This document shows, one piece after another, positions 32,583 through 41,878 of a DNA stretch of 64,000 bases. Position numbers and translations under genes: made by a program. Source of the stretch: Streptomyces sp. NBC_01485. Lineage in GTDB: Bacteria > Actinomycetota > Actinomycetes > Streptomycetales > Streptomycetaceae. The DNA lies in NCBI RefSeq assembly GCF_036227125.1, contig NZ_CP109435.1, forward strand, positions 7,750,001 to 7,814,000. Reading direction: 5' to 3'. The notes beneath the pieces were generated by a model. That model did not search any database. It was not told where the DNA came from and was given only the letters and a program-made list of their open reading frames with translations. Position 1 is the first letter of the stretch. Each line of letters starts with the position of its first letter.

Positions 32583-33309
32583 CCCCGTTCCGGTCGCCGT
32601 TGCCGGTTGCGTCTTCGTGGACTTCCTCGGTCTGCTCCCGCAGTCGGGTCCGCATGCGTTCGCGGCCGCGAAAGGCCCAGGCCTTGACCGTGCCCTCGGG
32701 CACGTCGAGGTGCCGGGCGGTCTGGGCGACGGTGAGCTGGTGGATGTAGCGCAGCTCCATGACCAGGCGTTGCCGTGCCGGCAGATCGGCCAGCGCTGCG
32801 CCCAGAGCGGTGTAGTGCGCGGAGGAGGCGATCAGGCAGTCCTCCGCGGACGGGGCCACGGCCGCGTCCGCGGCTAGACCGTCACGGGCGGCGCGGTCGG
32901 CGAGCGTCCGTGTCCGTCTGTGGGCTCGCTCCAGGTCGACGGCACGGCATACGGCGATCCGCAGCAGCCAGCCGGTGGTGTTGCCCTGGTGGAAGCGGGA
33001 GGCTGTCTTCCACGCGGCCAGGAACGTCTCCTGCACCGCGTCCTCCGCCGTCTCGGTGGGGAAGCCGTGGTTGACGAGGAACGCGAGCACGAGGCCGGCG
33101 CGGCGGGCGAACAGCTCGGAGAGGGCCTCCGCGCTGCCCTGCGCCATCGCCCGCACCAGGCATGCGTCACAGACGGCGGGGTCGTCGGGGACAGGAGCGT
33201 CCGGTGCGGGCCCCGCGCCAGGGCCGGAAGAGTCCTCCAGGCCGGGGACATCGGATGCGGGGGCGCGCGGAGGGCCGGTGCAGGACCGGCACCCGGGACA
33301 ATCGCTCAT
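32536..33309 (-). CDS. ECF-type RNA polymerase sigma factor
   Basis: 257 residues from ATG 33309. A Cys- and Pro-rich N-terminal extension ('SDCPGCRSC') precedes sigma region 2 ('LVLAFLVNHGFPTETAEDAV' 'QETFLAAWKTASRFH', 'LLRIAVCRAVDLERAHRRT') and region 4.2 ('LPARQRLVMELRYIHQLTVA' 'LDVPEGTVKAWAFRGRERMR'). It heads the operon with the membrane protein, ZAS-permease and ABC ATPase and is expected to be held inactive by the ZAS domain. Confidence 0.88.
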   Translation of the reverse strand: MSDCPGCRSCTGPPRAPASDVPGLEDSSGPGAGPAPDAPVPDDPAVCDACLVRAMAQGSAEALSELFARRAGLVLAFLVNHGFPTETAEDAVQETFLAAWKTASRFHQGNTTGWLLRIAVCRAVDLERAHRRTRTLADRAARDGLAADAAVAPSAEDCLIASSAHYTALGAALADLPARQRLVMELRYIHQLTVAQTARHLDVPEGTVKAWAFRGRERMRTRLREQTEEVHEDATGNGDRNGGDDDDGVRGATGATP

Positions 33310-33656
33310 GCGCCCTCGGCGGTGGTCGTGGTCGTCGGTCGAGGCCGCTGCGTTCCCGGAAGCGGCCGTCCATGGCATCACGTCACCTAGACCGATGCGC
33401 GAGGCACAAGAGGTTGCGATCGGCGGCGAACGGCATACCGGCGGTCGGAGCACTCTGCCGGCGCGCCCGCGCCCGCGCACCACCCCACACGTCCTGCACG
33501 CCCCTCGGCGCCCCCGGTTGCCAAGGCAGGCCGTACCGCCGCCGGTCAATCGTCGGCACCACCGTGTCCCTCGTGCAGGAGCGGGTCACCCATGACAGCA
33601 GCCGGTCTCCACGTCGTTACCGATCCCAGACCGGAGCCGCTGCGCTGTCGGGCAGG
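33310..33656. other. Intergenic region between divergent units
   Basis: These 347 bp separate the ECF sigma gene (minus) from the KAP pseudogene (plus). No convincing gene. It should contain the sigma operon promoter. I see no clear -35/-10 pair to report. Confidence 0.35.
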
Positions 33657-34533
33657 ATGGGCCGATGCCCGTGTCAACGGCCATCAGGATGCCCAGGTGG
33701 GCGCTTCTTCAACGATGACCCCGTCGACGGGAGCGCCGACGCTCCTGACCTGCTGGGGCGCCAGCAGTACGCCCGGCATGCCGTCGAACTTCTCCACCAG
33801 GTGCGCGAGCAGAGCGAGTCCGGAGTCCTCGCGCTCATCGGCCCCTGGGGCTCCGGCAAGTCATCCGTCCTGCAGATGACGATCCAGCACCTCAAAAACG
33901 CGGTCGGCGGCGCCGGCACCAGCATGTGGTCGGTCGCCGAGCTGAACCCGTGGATGTACTCGGACCTCGAATCACTGACGCTGGCGCTGTTCAGCGAGAT
34001 CCGAGCCGCCCTCCCTGACGATGGCCAGTGGTCCGAACTGCGCTGGAAGGTCGGAGCGTTCGGCCAGTCGGTCAGTCCGCTGGGAAAGCTCACGGGACTG
34101 CTCGGCCTGGACTCCTCGGAGCTGATCAAGCTCGTCGCCGAACGCGTGGCCGGGGACACCAGCGCCTCGGCCGCCAAACGCACCGCCGAGACAGCCCTGC
34201 GGCAGGCGGCCCTGCCGGTTCTGGTGGTCATGGACGGCCTGGACCGGCTCGCCCCCGAGGAACTACTGGTCGTCTTCAAGCTCATCCGCCCGGTCGGCCA
34301 CCTGCCGAACGTGTACTACCTGATCAGCTTCGACGAACAGACCCTGCTGGACGTCCTGCAACGGACCGACCTGGTCGGCTCGAACCACCAGCACCCAGGA
34401 ATTCCTGGAGAAGCTCATCCAGGTCCGGCTCGGCCTCCCGGCCTTCCGCGACCGCGACAGCGCCGCCATGACCACGCGCCTCCTGAACGCACTACTGGAC
34501 TCCCACGGGGTGTCCATGTGGCTTCAGGAGTGA
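33657..34533 (+). pseudogene. KAP-family P-loop NTPase, frameshifted and truncated
   Basis: From ATG 33657: 'FFNDDPVDGSADAPDLLGRQ', Walker A 'LIGPWGSGKSSVLQ', 'ELNPWMYSDLESL' and Walker B 'LPVLVVMDGLDRL', all KAP NTPase hallmarks. At about 34381-34398 the reading frame shifts by +1. Homology resumes in the other frame as 'TQEFLEKLIQVRLGLPAFRD' and stops at 34533. The protein would be far shorter than normal KAP NTPases and lacks their C-terminal region, so the gene looks dead. Bases 34534-34769 have no assignable gene. Confidence 0.8.
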
Positions 34534-34769
34534 GTAGTGGCCCCGGGTAGGAGTGAGAGTTGGCCCCAGGCCGACCGCGGCCTTCCTGGACGCCTCCCGC
34601 ATGGTGGCCCCGACCGCGGCGTACACCGCCGCCGAGGCCCATATGCCCTTGCCGCCCAGCAGTTCGCAGCCCTGGCCGAACAGACCGCAGCCCGCCTTGT
34701 CCGCGGCCGCGGGCGGCGAGCTGTCGCCGGCGCAGCGCGTGCTGTACGCGGGCGTTGCCGGGCCCTGCG

Positions 34770-36569
34770 CTAGAAGGTCAGGTTCCAGGCGTCGATCGTG
34801 CCTGTGTCGGAGGCGGCGTTGTCGTTGACGCGCAGCTTCCAGGTGCCGTTCGCGACCTCCGAGGAGGCGTTCACGGTGTAGGTCTGGGCGATGTTGCCGG
34901 CGCTGCCGCCGGCGTGGTTGTGCAGCGTGTAGACGGTGCCGTCCGGTGCCACCAGGTCGACCTTCAGGTCACCGATGTAGGTGTGCTTGATGTCCACACC
35001 CACCTTGAGGGTGGCCGGGGCGTTGCCGGTCACGCCGGTGACGGCGATCGGGCTCTCCACGGTCGCGTTGTCGTTGATGGCGAAGTCCGCGAGGTTCTCG
35101 AAGTACTTGCCGGGCGGCGGGGTGGTCCCGACGGCCTTGAGGGCGTCGACCTGTCCCTCGCCGAAGAACGAGTTGTCGGCCGTCGTGCCCGTGCAGCGGC
35201 TGTCCGAGGGGCAGGCGATGTCGTTGGCCTGGGCGGCCAGCTTGGCGCGGATCTGCGCCGGGGTGATGCCCGGGTCGGCGCTGGCGATGAGTGCCGCCAC
35301 GCCGACCACGTGCGGGGTGGCCATCGACGTGCCGCTCTTGCTGCCGTAGCCGCCGCCGGGGACGGTGGAGTACACGTTGCTGCCCGGCGCCGCGACGTCG
35401 ATGACGCCCTGCCCGTAGTTGGAGAACGAGGCCTTGGTGACGCCCGTGCCGTTGGCCGAGACCGTGACCACGCCCGGCAGCTCGGTCGGGATGTCGAGGC
35501 AGGCGTTGGTGATGGTGCGGGTGACCGGCGTCGAGTCGTTCGGGCTCGCGGAGTCGGTCGTCTTGTGGGCGAGGTCGTAGTTCTCGTTGCCCGCGGCGGC
35601 GATCTGGAGGGAGCCCTTGCCCTCGGCGTACTCCTGGGCGCGCTTGACGCCCTCGATGATGGCTGCCTGGTCGATGTTGTCCGGGCAGTTGAACTGCCAC
35701 GGGTCCGTGTAATAGCTGTTGTTGGTGACCTTGAAGCCGTGGTCACCGGCCCAGACGAAGCCGCAGATGGTGTTCTCGGCGAAGAAGAAGGAGTTGCCCG
35801 GCTCGGCGACCCGGACCGCGGAGATCGTCACCCCGGGGGCCACGCCGACGACGCCCTTGCCGTTCTTGGCCGCGGCGATGGTGCCCGCCACGTGGGTGCC
35901 GTGCGTGTCGACGTCCCGCCAGGCGCCGGCACGGGTGTCGGGCTTGCCGTAGGCGCAGGAGACCGAGTCGGCCGCGTTGAAGTTGGGCGCCAGGTCCTGG
36001 TGCTGGTCGTCCACACCGGTGTCCAGGATGCCGACCTTGACTGAGGCGGAGCCCGGGTTCACGGCCCAGGCCTGGTCGGCCTTGATCTGGCTCATGTCGG
36101 CCCGGACCGGTTCTCCGGCCGGGGTCGAGGCCTGAGCCGGATTGGCCGGGAGCGCCGGGTTGTAGGCGTCGGCCGGGACGTCCGAGGTGCGCGTGGCGCC
36201 GACCTGCTGCACGCCGGCGACACCGCGCATGGTGGCGGCGAATCCGCTGGACGCCGAGTGGGCGACGATCACGCCGATCGCGTCGAAGTCCGAGAAGACG
36301 GTGCCGCCGTTGGCCGCGATCGCGGAGCGGACCGCCGAACTGTCACCGGGGGCGGTGATCACGAGGTAGGCACGCGTGCCGGCCACCCAGGTCGCACTCT
36401 GGGAAGCCGGCACGGCGGCCGGAGCGTGGGCCTTGGCGGCCGGCACGGTGGAGGAGGCGATGGGGAGCGCGCCTGCGAGGGCGCCCGGGGCGCCGAACGC
36501 GAGGGCGGCGCCGAGCGTGGCCGCCAGCACCAGCGTGCGTCTGGGGCGGCTGGATATGTGGGGTATCAA
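34770..36569 (-). CDS. Secreted S8 subtilisin-like peptidase with P-domain
   Basis: 599 residues. The start is TTG 36569, chosen because GGAGG lies five bases upstream and the signal peptide follows at once ('SSRPRRTLVLAATLGAALAF'). An inhibitor I9-like propeptide region precedes the catalytic domain, with Asp in 'VGILDTGVDDQHQD', His in 'DTHGTHVAGTIAA' and Ser in 'SGTSMATPHVVGVAAL'. The C-terminal ~110 residues form a proprotein-convertase P-domain ('HTYIGDLKVDLVAPDGTVYT', 'GTWKLRVNDNAASDTGTIDA'). An exported serine endopeptidase, complete, with no obvious operon partner. Confidence 0.92.
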   Translation of the reverse strand: MIPHISSRPRRTLVLAATLGAALAFGAPGALAGALPIASSTVPAAKAHAPAAVPASQSATWVAGTRAYLVITAPGDSSAVRSAIAANGGTVFSDFDAIGVIVAHSASSGFAATMRGVAGVQQVGATRTSDVPADAYNPALPANPAQASTPAGEPVRADMSQIKADQAWAVNPGSASVKVGILDTGVDDQHQDLAPNFNAADSVSCAYGKPDTRAGAWRDVDTHGTHVAGTIAAAKNGKGVVGVAPGVTISAVRVAEPGNSFFFAENTICGFVWAGDHGFKVTNNSYYTDPWQFNCPDNIDQAAIIEGVKRAQEYAEGKGSLQIAAAGNENYDLAHKTTDSASPNDSTPVTRTITNACLDIPTELPGVVTVSANGTGVTKASFSNYGQGVIDVAAPGSNVYSTVPGGGYGSKSGTSMATPHVVGVAALIASADPGITPAQIRAKLAAQANDIACPSDSRCTGTTADNSFFGEGQVDALKAVGTTPPPGKYFENLADFAINDNATVESPIAVTGVTGNAPATLKVGVDIKHTYIGDLKVDLVAPDGTVYTLHNHAGGSAGNIAQTYTVNASSEVANGTWKLRVNDNAASDTGTIDAWNLTF

Positions 36570-36738
36570 TGCGTCCTCCGGTGACGGCCCGGCCGTGTTG
36601 AGGGCACCGGCCGGGCCGTACGAAACGAGTGGTGGATGCAAGATGTCAGACGGGTCCTCCTGTACGGAAGTACCTTTCCGTGCCGGGACGTTATAGGGGC
36701 ATGGCTGAAAAGAGACGTACTCCGGGCATTGGGGGGTC

Positions 36739-36900
36739 GGGATCCACTGGGAGCTCGGCGACGCCGACCGCGCCCTGGCGTACGCCGCCGACCTGGTGCC
36801 GGCCGTGCTGCCCGCACCAGAGCGCCGGACCCGCGCGGCGACCGACACCGACCGCGCCCCGGTGGCCGTCGGCGACGTGCCGGCCACGTCCGTCCAGCTG
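36739..36900 (+). pseudogene. XRE-type regulator C-terminal fragment
   Basis: 'IHWELGDADRALAYAADLVP' followed by 'AVLPAPERRTRAATDTDRA' resembles the C-terminal TPR-like end of Streptomyces helix-turn-helix regulators. It then breaks off ('VGDVPATSVQLQLMERTAPQ'). There is no start and no HTH, so it is a leftover. Confidence 0.5.
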
Positions 36901-37011
36901 CAACTCATGGAGCGGACCGCACCGCAGCCTCATCTGCAGGCGACGTCTCAACAGGCCCGAATCGTGAGGGTTCAGAAGGGGAGCGGTTCGCCGTCCAGTG
37001 ACTCCGTGTAT

Positions 37012-37206
37012 CCCGATCTGCGGCCTGGCTGTGCTGCGGAGCCGAAGTGGGATGGTTACCGTGCCCAGCTCGCCGTATACGCGGGCGGGCGGGTGCTGCT
37101 GCGCTCACGGCGCGGCACGGACACCATGACGGCCTCGTTCCCCGAGATCCGGGCGGCGGCCCTGGCGCAGCTGCCGGAGAACACCGGGCTGGACGGCGTC
37201 ATGTGA
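37012..37206 (+). pseudogene. ATP-dependent DNA ligase N-terminal fragment
   Basis: 'AAEPKWDGYRAQLAVYAGGR' contains the KxDGxR nucleotidyl-transfer motif of ATP-dependent DNA ligases, followed by 'VLLRSRRGTDTMTASFPEIR' and a stop at 37206. It shares one open frame with the regulator fragment above, so two unrelated fragments are fused. The rest of the ligase is gone. Confidence 0.65.
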
Positions 37207-37301
37207 CCTGTGGGGGTGTCTCAGCCCCAAGGTGTCTCAGGCGGCGCAGCTCCCATGGACGAGACGTGACGGGCGTCGTGACCACGTGCCGCAGCGGCCG
37301 C

Positions 37302-37640
37302 TCAGAGGTGGCCGTCCAGGAACTTCCGTACCCCGGCGATGGTCATAGGCCCCGTGCCGTGCGCCACCACCTCTCCCTCCTTCAGCAGGACGTAGGACGG
37401 GGCTCCGGTGATCCCGTATCGCTCGGTTGCGGACGGACAGCGCGTGATGTCGGTGCGGACGGCCGTCAGGCGGCCCGTGTACTCGTCTGCGATGTCACCC
37501 ACGACGAGGTCCATCGCCCGGCAGGGCTCGATCGCCTTGGGCCATGTCCCGGTGAAGTATGCGAGGACCGGGACTCCGCTCATCCCGAGGATGAAATCGA
37601 ACTCCGCGTCCTCACGGGGTTGGTGAACCCGCTTCGCCAT
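37302..37640 (-). CDS. Thioredoxin-like protein lacking the CxxC active site
   Basis: 112 residues with a thioredoxin fold: 'GVPVLAYFTGTW' strand, 'VRTDITRCPSATERYGITGA' and the cis-Pro loop 'GAPSYVLLKEGEVV'. After the conserved Trp the sequence reads 'TWPKAIEPCRAM' where 'WCGPCKAIEP' is expected, as if nine bases coding for three of the CGPC residues were lost in frame. One Cys remains in 'EPCR'. It probably has no disulfide-reductase activity, or a changed role. Confidence 0.8.
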   Translation of the reverse strand: MAKRVHQPREDAEFDFILGMSGVPVLAYFTGTWPKAIEPCRAMDLVVGDIADEYTGRLTAVRTDITRCPSATERYGITGAPSYVLLKEGEVVAHGTGPMTIAGVRKFLDGHL

Positions 37641-37869
37641 GGAAGCTCCAGACCTCGCGTTCCGTCATTCCATCCCCATCATCCCTCGCGCGGTGTGCCA
37701 GGCCGACCCGGTCGGTCGTCCGGCTGACCTGCCGGATGGGAGGCACGGGGCCGTCGCAGAACCACGGTGGTCCCCGGCGCGAGCGGCCCGGCCCCCCGCC
37801 CCTGGTGCCCCGGCCTGGCCGCCCCGCCGGTCACCCAGCTGCAGCCCGCCGCGCGCCCGTGGGTCAGCT

Positions 37870-38003
37870 CGTGCCAGGACAGCGCCCTCCACGACGACAT
37901 GAAAGCCGATTTCCAGGGCATAGCGGCCCAGATCGCCGACCAGATGCTCGATGAGCGCGTCGACGAGCGGGCCGGTGCGCATCGTCCACCGGATCCAGTC
38001 GAG
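37870..38003 (-). pseudogene. Fragment of an AAA/zeta-type kinase-like protein
   Basis: On the minus strand 'DWIRWTMRTGPLVDALIEHL' followed by 'VGDLGRYALEIGFHVVVEGA' resembles the central part of small P-loop kinase-like proteins of Streptomyces ('...GYHVIVEGIL...'). Walker A and the C-terminus are missing and the flanks are unrelated. Low certainty. The remainder of 37641-38202 shows no gene. Confidence 0.4.
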
Positions 38004-38202
38004 CCGTATCCGCCACCGCGCTTCTCAGAGACAGCGCCCCCGACGGACTTCCCGAGGCCTTGTCCGGTCTTCACATCAGCCCCCGGTCTCAGCTGGCTCA
38101 TACCGCTCTTCGACGGGCCGCATGAGCCAGCTGATGGAACCGAGAACGAGGCGCGATTACTGGACCGCTCGCGGACGCGGTCGTGGACGGTCGAAGTACG
38201 CG

Positions 38203-39342
38203 TCAGCTGACCCGAAGACCGACCGCCAGCGTCAGTTCAAGGACCCGGTGTGGCGATGCGAGATCCGGAAACAGCTCCCGCAGCTGCGACATCCGGTACC
38301 GGACTGTCTGGGGATGGACGAACAACGCCGCCGCCACCTCGTCCCGCCTGCCCTGGTGCAGCAGCCACGTCCGCAACGTCTCCTCCAGCCGCCGTGCGGT
38401 CGCGACAGGCAAGGTCCGCAACGGTGCGAGGGCTCGGGCACGCAGGTCTGCGAACGCGTCCACGTCGGCGGTCAGCACCAGCTCGGGCAGGTGGTCCTCG
38501 GTGTCGCGAATATCAGCGGAGAGGGAGCGGGCGCGTACGGCTCGTGCGTACGAGGCGGACGCACGAGTCCATGGCCGGGCCGGGCCGACCACGGCGGTAC
38601 GGTCGGTCAGCTGCCGCAAGAGATGTGATCGGTCGGCATCGGGGACGAGCAGCACACCGGTGGCATCCGGCAGATCGTCGAGGACGAGGGTGCTCGGGTC
38701 GAGCGCGCGGTAGGCAGGCCGGGCCTGGGCGGCGGGCAGCAGGACCGCGGTCAGCGAAACCGGAGGCTGCCACCCTGCCCGTTGAACGGAGGCCAGCAGC
38801 ACGTCCGGGCTCGCGCCGGCGAGGAGGTCGCGGGCCAGGTGTTCCAGGTGGCGCTCGTGGGCCCTGCCATGGGCGGCCAGTTCGTCGGCGTGGCCCGCGG
38901 CGCTCGCGGCGGAGAGCTCGTCGATGTAGGCGAAGGTCAGCTCGGCGAACTTGGCGACCTCGGCGGCGGGCAGACCTGCGGGTACGGCACCTGCTGCCAG
39001 GCATCGCCAGGCCACGCGGGCGCCGACGCGGTAGGCGCTGAGCAGGGCGTCCATCGAACGGCCGTCGCGCGCCTCGCCGCGGCCCAGCTCGTAGGCGGCG
39101 TCACCGGCGTCGCCGCCCGTGGCGTTCCCGCTCGCGAGGTCCAGGTAGTGCCCCAGGGCGGTGCGGACGGCTCGGCGGATGGCGGCGCCCATGCGGCCCG
39201 AAAGGGCGTTGGCGTAGGGAGGGACCTCGTCGATGATCGCCTGGACGACCTCGTCAGCGGTGGTCTTCAGCGCGGCCCGAAGTGCCGTGACCGTCGTCTC
39301 ATCCAGGGCCAGTTCGCTGGCCCTCCGGACTGCATAGCTCAT
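38203..39342 (-). CDS. PucR-family transcriptional regulator
   Basis: 379 residues. The N-terminal helical region 'AALKTTADEVVQAIIDEVPP' and 'LLSAYRVGARVAWRCLAAGA' is typical of the RsbRD-like domain in this family. The C-terminal PucR helix-turn-helix reads 'LEETLRTWLLHQGRRDEVAA' 'LFVHPQTVRYRMSQLRELFP'. It is divergent from the ferredoxin-reductase/desaturase pair (87 bp between start codons) and is the obvious candidate regulator of that pair. Confidence 0.88.
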   Translation of the reverse strand: MSYAVRRASELALDETTVTALRAALKTTADEVVQAIIDEVPPYANALSGRMGAAIRRAVRTALGHYLDLASGNATGGDAGDAAYELGRGEARDGRSMDALLSAYRVGARVAWRCLAAGAVPAGLPAAEVAKFAELTFAYIDELSAASAAGHADELAAHGRAHERHLEHLARDLLAGASPDVLLASVQRAGWQPPVSLTAVLLPAAQARPAYRALDPSTLVLDDLPDATGVLLVPDADRSHLLRQLTDRTAVVGPARPWTRASASYARAVRARSLSADIRDTEDHLPELVLTADVDAFADLRARALAPLRTLPVATARRLEETLRTWLLHQGRRDEVAAALFVHPQTVRYRMSQLRELFPDLASPHRVLELTLAVGLRVS

Positions 39343-39428
39343 ATTTTGTTCCCCGCGAACAATTCAGCCGACCAGATTCACGTCCTGCGGTCAGGACTTT
39401 ACGCCTTCAGGCGCAGCAGGCTGGAGTC

Positions 39429-40484
39429 ATGACGAGTACAGCCCTTCGCAGCAGGGCGTGGAAACTGCTGGAGATGGTCACGACGCCGCTGTTGCCGTCG
39501 GACTACCTCGACCTGGTCAGCCCGCTGCGTGCGGGCGCTGATCTGCGTGGGCGCATCGAGGCCGTGCACCCCGAGACGGGTGACGCCGCGACCATCGTGA
39601 TCAGGCCGGGACGGGGCTGGCGCGGCCACGCGGCCGGTCAGTACGTGCGGATCGGGGTCGACGTCGACGGGGTGCGCCTGTGGCGTGCCTACTCCCTCAC
39701 CTCGCCGACGAACCGTCAGGACGGCCGCGTCACGATCACCGTGAAGGCGCTCCCGGACGGCAAGGTCAGCAACCACCTGGTCCGCAGGGCGAAACCGGGC
39801 ACGTTGATCCAGCTCGACCAGGCGACCGGTGACTTCGTGCTGCCGCGGGCCAAGCCCTCCAAGGTGCTCTACCTGACGGCCGGCAGCGGCATCACGCCCG
39901 TGATGGGCATGCTGCGCGACATCGAGTTCGACGACGTCGTCATGGTCCACTGCGCGCCACGGCCGCAAGACGTGATCTTCCGCGACGAACTGCACGACCT
40001 GGTCGCGGACAAGAAGCTGCGGCTCACCGAGGTGCACACCAATACAGACGGCCAGCTCGACATCGCCCGTCTCGGCGAACTCGTGCCCGACTGGGCCGAG
40101 CGCGAGACCTGGGCCTGCGGGCCCGCGGGCCTGCTCGACGCCGCCGAAGAGCACTGGACCGAGCACGGCGTGCAAGAGCGCCTGCACACCGAACGCTTCC
40201 GCCCCGGCATCGTCGTCGCCGGCGACGGCGGCGAGGTCACGTTCAGCACCACCGGCAAGACCGTCGACGCGGACGGCGCCACACCGTTGCTGGACATCGG
40301 CGAGGAGGCCGGCGTACTCATGCCCTCCGGGTGCCGCATGGGCATCTGCTTCGGCTGCGTCACGCCGCTCAAGGCGGGCGCCGTCCGCGACCTGCGCACC
40401 GGCGAGATCACCGAGGCCGAGCCGGGCGTCCTCATCCAGACCTGCGTGTCCGCCGCGGCGGGCCCCTGCGACATCGAACGGTAG
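39429..40484 (+). CDS. Ferredoxin-type oxidoreductase (FAD/NAD(P)H, [2Fe-2S]) for the desaturase
   Basis: 351 residues. FAD domain 'GQYVRIGVDVDGVRLWRAYS', NAD(P) domain 'VLYLTAGSGITPVMGMLRDI', and a C-terminal plant-type [2Fe-2S] domain with Cys in 'PSGCRMGICFGCVTPL' and 'LIQTCVSAAAG'. This is the arrangement of the reductase that feeds electrons to acyl desaturases in mycobacteria (Rv3230c/DesA3 type). Its stop is 8 bp before the desaturase start, so one transcript. Confidence 0.9.
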   Translation: MTSTALRSRAWKLLEMVTTPLLPSDYLDLVSPLRAGADLRGRIEAVHPETGDAATIVIRPGRGWRGHAAGQYVRIGVDVDGVRLWRAYSLTSPTNRQDGRVTITVKALPDGKVSNHLVRRAKPGTLIQLDQATGDFVLPRAKPSKVLYLTAGSGITPVMGMLRDIEFDDVVMVHCAPRPQDVIFRDELHDLVADKKLRLTEVHTNTDGQLDIARLGELVPDWAERETWACGPAGLLDAAEEHWTEHGVQERLHTERFRPGIVVAGDGGEVTFSTTGKTVDADGATPLLDIGEEAGVLMPSGCRMGICFGCVTPLKAGAVRDLRTGEITEAEPGVLIQTCVSAAAGPCDIER

Positions 40485-40491
40485 GAGCACC

Positions 40492-41610
40492 TTGACCGCC
40501 ATCGACCCCACCGCCCACCTGACCGCGGAGCAGATCGAGGAGCTGGGCCGCGAGCTGGACGCGATCCGCGACGAGGTGCTCGCCGACCGCGGCGAGAAAG
40601 ACGCCGCCTACATCCGTAAGGTCATCTCGGCGCAGCGCAAGCTCGAGCTGGTCAGCAGGGGCGTGCTGCTGTTCTCGATCTTCCCGCCGGCGTGGCTGCT
40701 CGGCACCGCCGGGCTGTCCGTGGCGAAGATCATGGACAACATGGAGATCGGCCACAACATCCTGCACGGCCAGTGGGACTGGATGCGGGACCCGAAGATT
40801 CACTCCACCACCTGGGAGTGGGATCACGTCTCGCCGTCCGAGCAGTGGAAGCACTCGCACAACGAGGTGCACCACACGTACACCAACGTGATCGGCAAGG
40901 ACAACGACCTCGGCTACGGCATCATGCGCGTCGACGAGGACCAGAAGTGGCACCCGTTCCACCTCGGCCAGCCGCTGTGGAACTTCATCAACGCCTGCTT
41001 CTTCGAGTACGGCATCGCAGCGTACGACCTGGAGCTCGCCAAGAACCTGCACAAGCACCGCCGCATGAACCCGGAGTTCCGCGCGCGGGCCAAAGCCGTG
41101 GGCCGCAAGATCCGCAAGCAGGTGCTCAAGGACTACGTGATCCACCCGCTGCTGTCGGGCCCGTCGTTCCTCACCACGCTCGCCGCCACGTTCACCGCGA
41201 ACCTGGTCCGCAACATCTGGACCCACTCGGTGATCATGTGCGGACACTTCCCCGAGGGCGTACAGGTCTTCGAGCGCCGGTCGATCAAGGGCGAGACGCG
41301 CGGCCAGTGGTACCTGCGCCAGATGCTGGGCTCGGCGAACATCAGCGGCAGCAAGGCCATGCACTTCATGACCGGCAACCTGTCGCACCAGATCGAGCAC
41401 CACCTGTTCCCGGACCTGCCGAGCAACCGGTACGCCGAGGTCGCGGTGAAGGTGCGCGCGCTGTTCGAGAAGTACGAGCTGGAGTACGTCACCGGCCCGC
41501 TGCCCAAGCAGGTGTTCTCCGCGTGGCGCAAGGTCTTCCGGCTCTCGCTGCCGAACAAGAAGCCCAAGGTCAGAACGCCGGACCGCGAGCAGGAGCTCGT
41601 CGCCGCCTGA
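40492..41610 (+). CDS. Membrane fatty acid desaturase
   Basis: 372 residues from TTG 40492 with AGGAG five bases upstream. Three His boxes of acyl-CoA/lipid desaturases: 'IGHNILHGQWDW' (HxxxxH), 'WKHSHNEVHHTYTN' (HxxHH) and 'LSHQIEHHLFPDLPSNRY' (QxxHH). Hydrophobic segments lie at about 55-75 and 215-240. It inserts a double bond into fatty acyl chains using electrons from the reductase directly upstream. Confidence 0.92.
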   Translation: MTAIDPTAHLTAEQIEELGRELDAIRDEVLADRGEKDAAYIRKVISAQRKLELVSRGVLLFSIFPPAWLLGTAGLSVAKIMDNMEIGHNILHGQWDWMRDPKIHSTTWEWDHVSPSEQWKHSHNEVHHTYTNVIGKDNDLGYGIMRVDEDQKWHPFHLGQPLWNFINACFFEYGIAAYDLELAKNLHKHRRMNPEFRARAKAVGRKIRKQVLKDYVIHPLLSGPSFLTTLAATFTANLVRNIWTHSVIMCGHFPEGVQVFERRSIKGETRGQWYLRQMLGSANISGSKAMHFMTGNLSHQIEHHLFPDLPSNRYAEVAVKVRALFEKYELEYVTGPLPKQVFSAWRKVFRLSLPNKKPKVRTPDREQELVAA

Positions 41611-41623
41611 TTCCCGGTATTGG

Positions 41624-41794
41624 GCCAAGACGCACGTCCAGCACGTCCTGACAGCGCTCGCGATCAACGTCGAGCGGCTGAGTCTTCAAGAGCCTGCCGG
41701 CTGCTCCTACCGACCCCGCCCTCCCACGGCGTTCCAGCAATACCTCGACGCACGCGGCCTGCCCCGCCCCCTGTGGTGGCGGCAAGGCAAATGA
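41624..41794 (+). pseudogene. IS1182/IS5-type transposase C-terminal remnant
   Basis: 'AKTHVQHVLTALAINVERLS' and 'RPRPPTAFQQYLDARGLPRP' with a stop at 41794 match the C-terminal tail of IS1182-like transposases. No catalytic part remains. It starts right after the desaturase stop and marks the edge of the rearranged region. Confidence 0.65.
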
Positions 41795-41878
41795 CCCTGG
41801 ATCTCAAGATTCCCGACAGGTTCGTGTCAGAGTCGCTCAGTGAGCCCCGTCGCCCGGTGCGGAGGCGACGGAGGCAGG

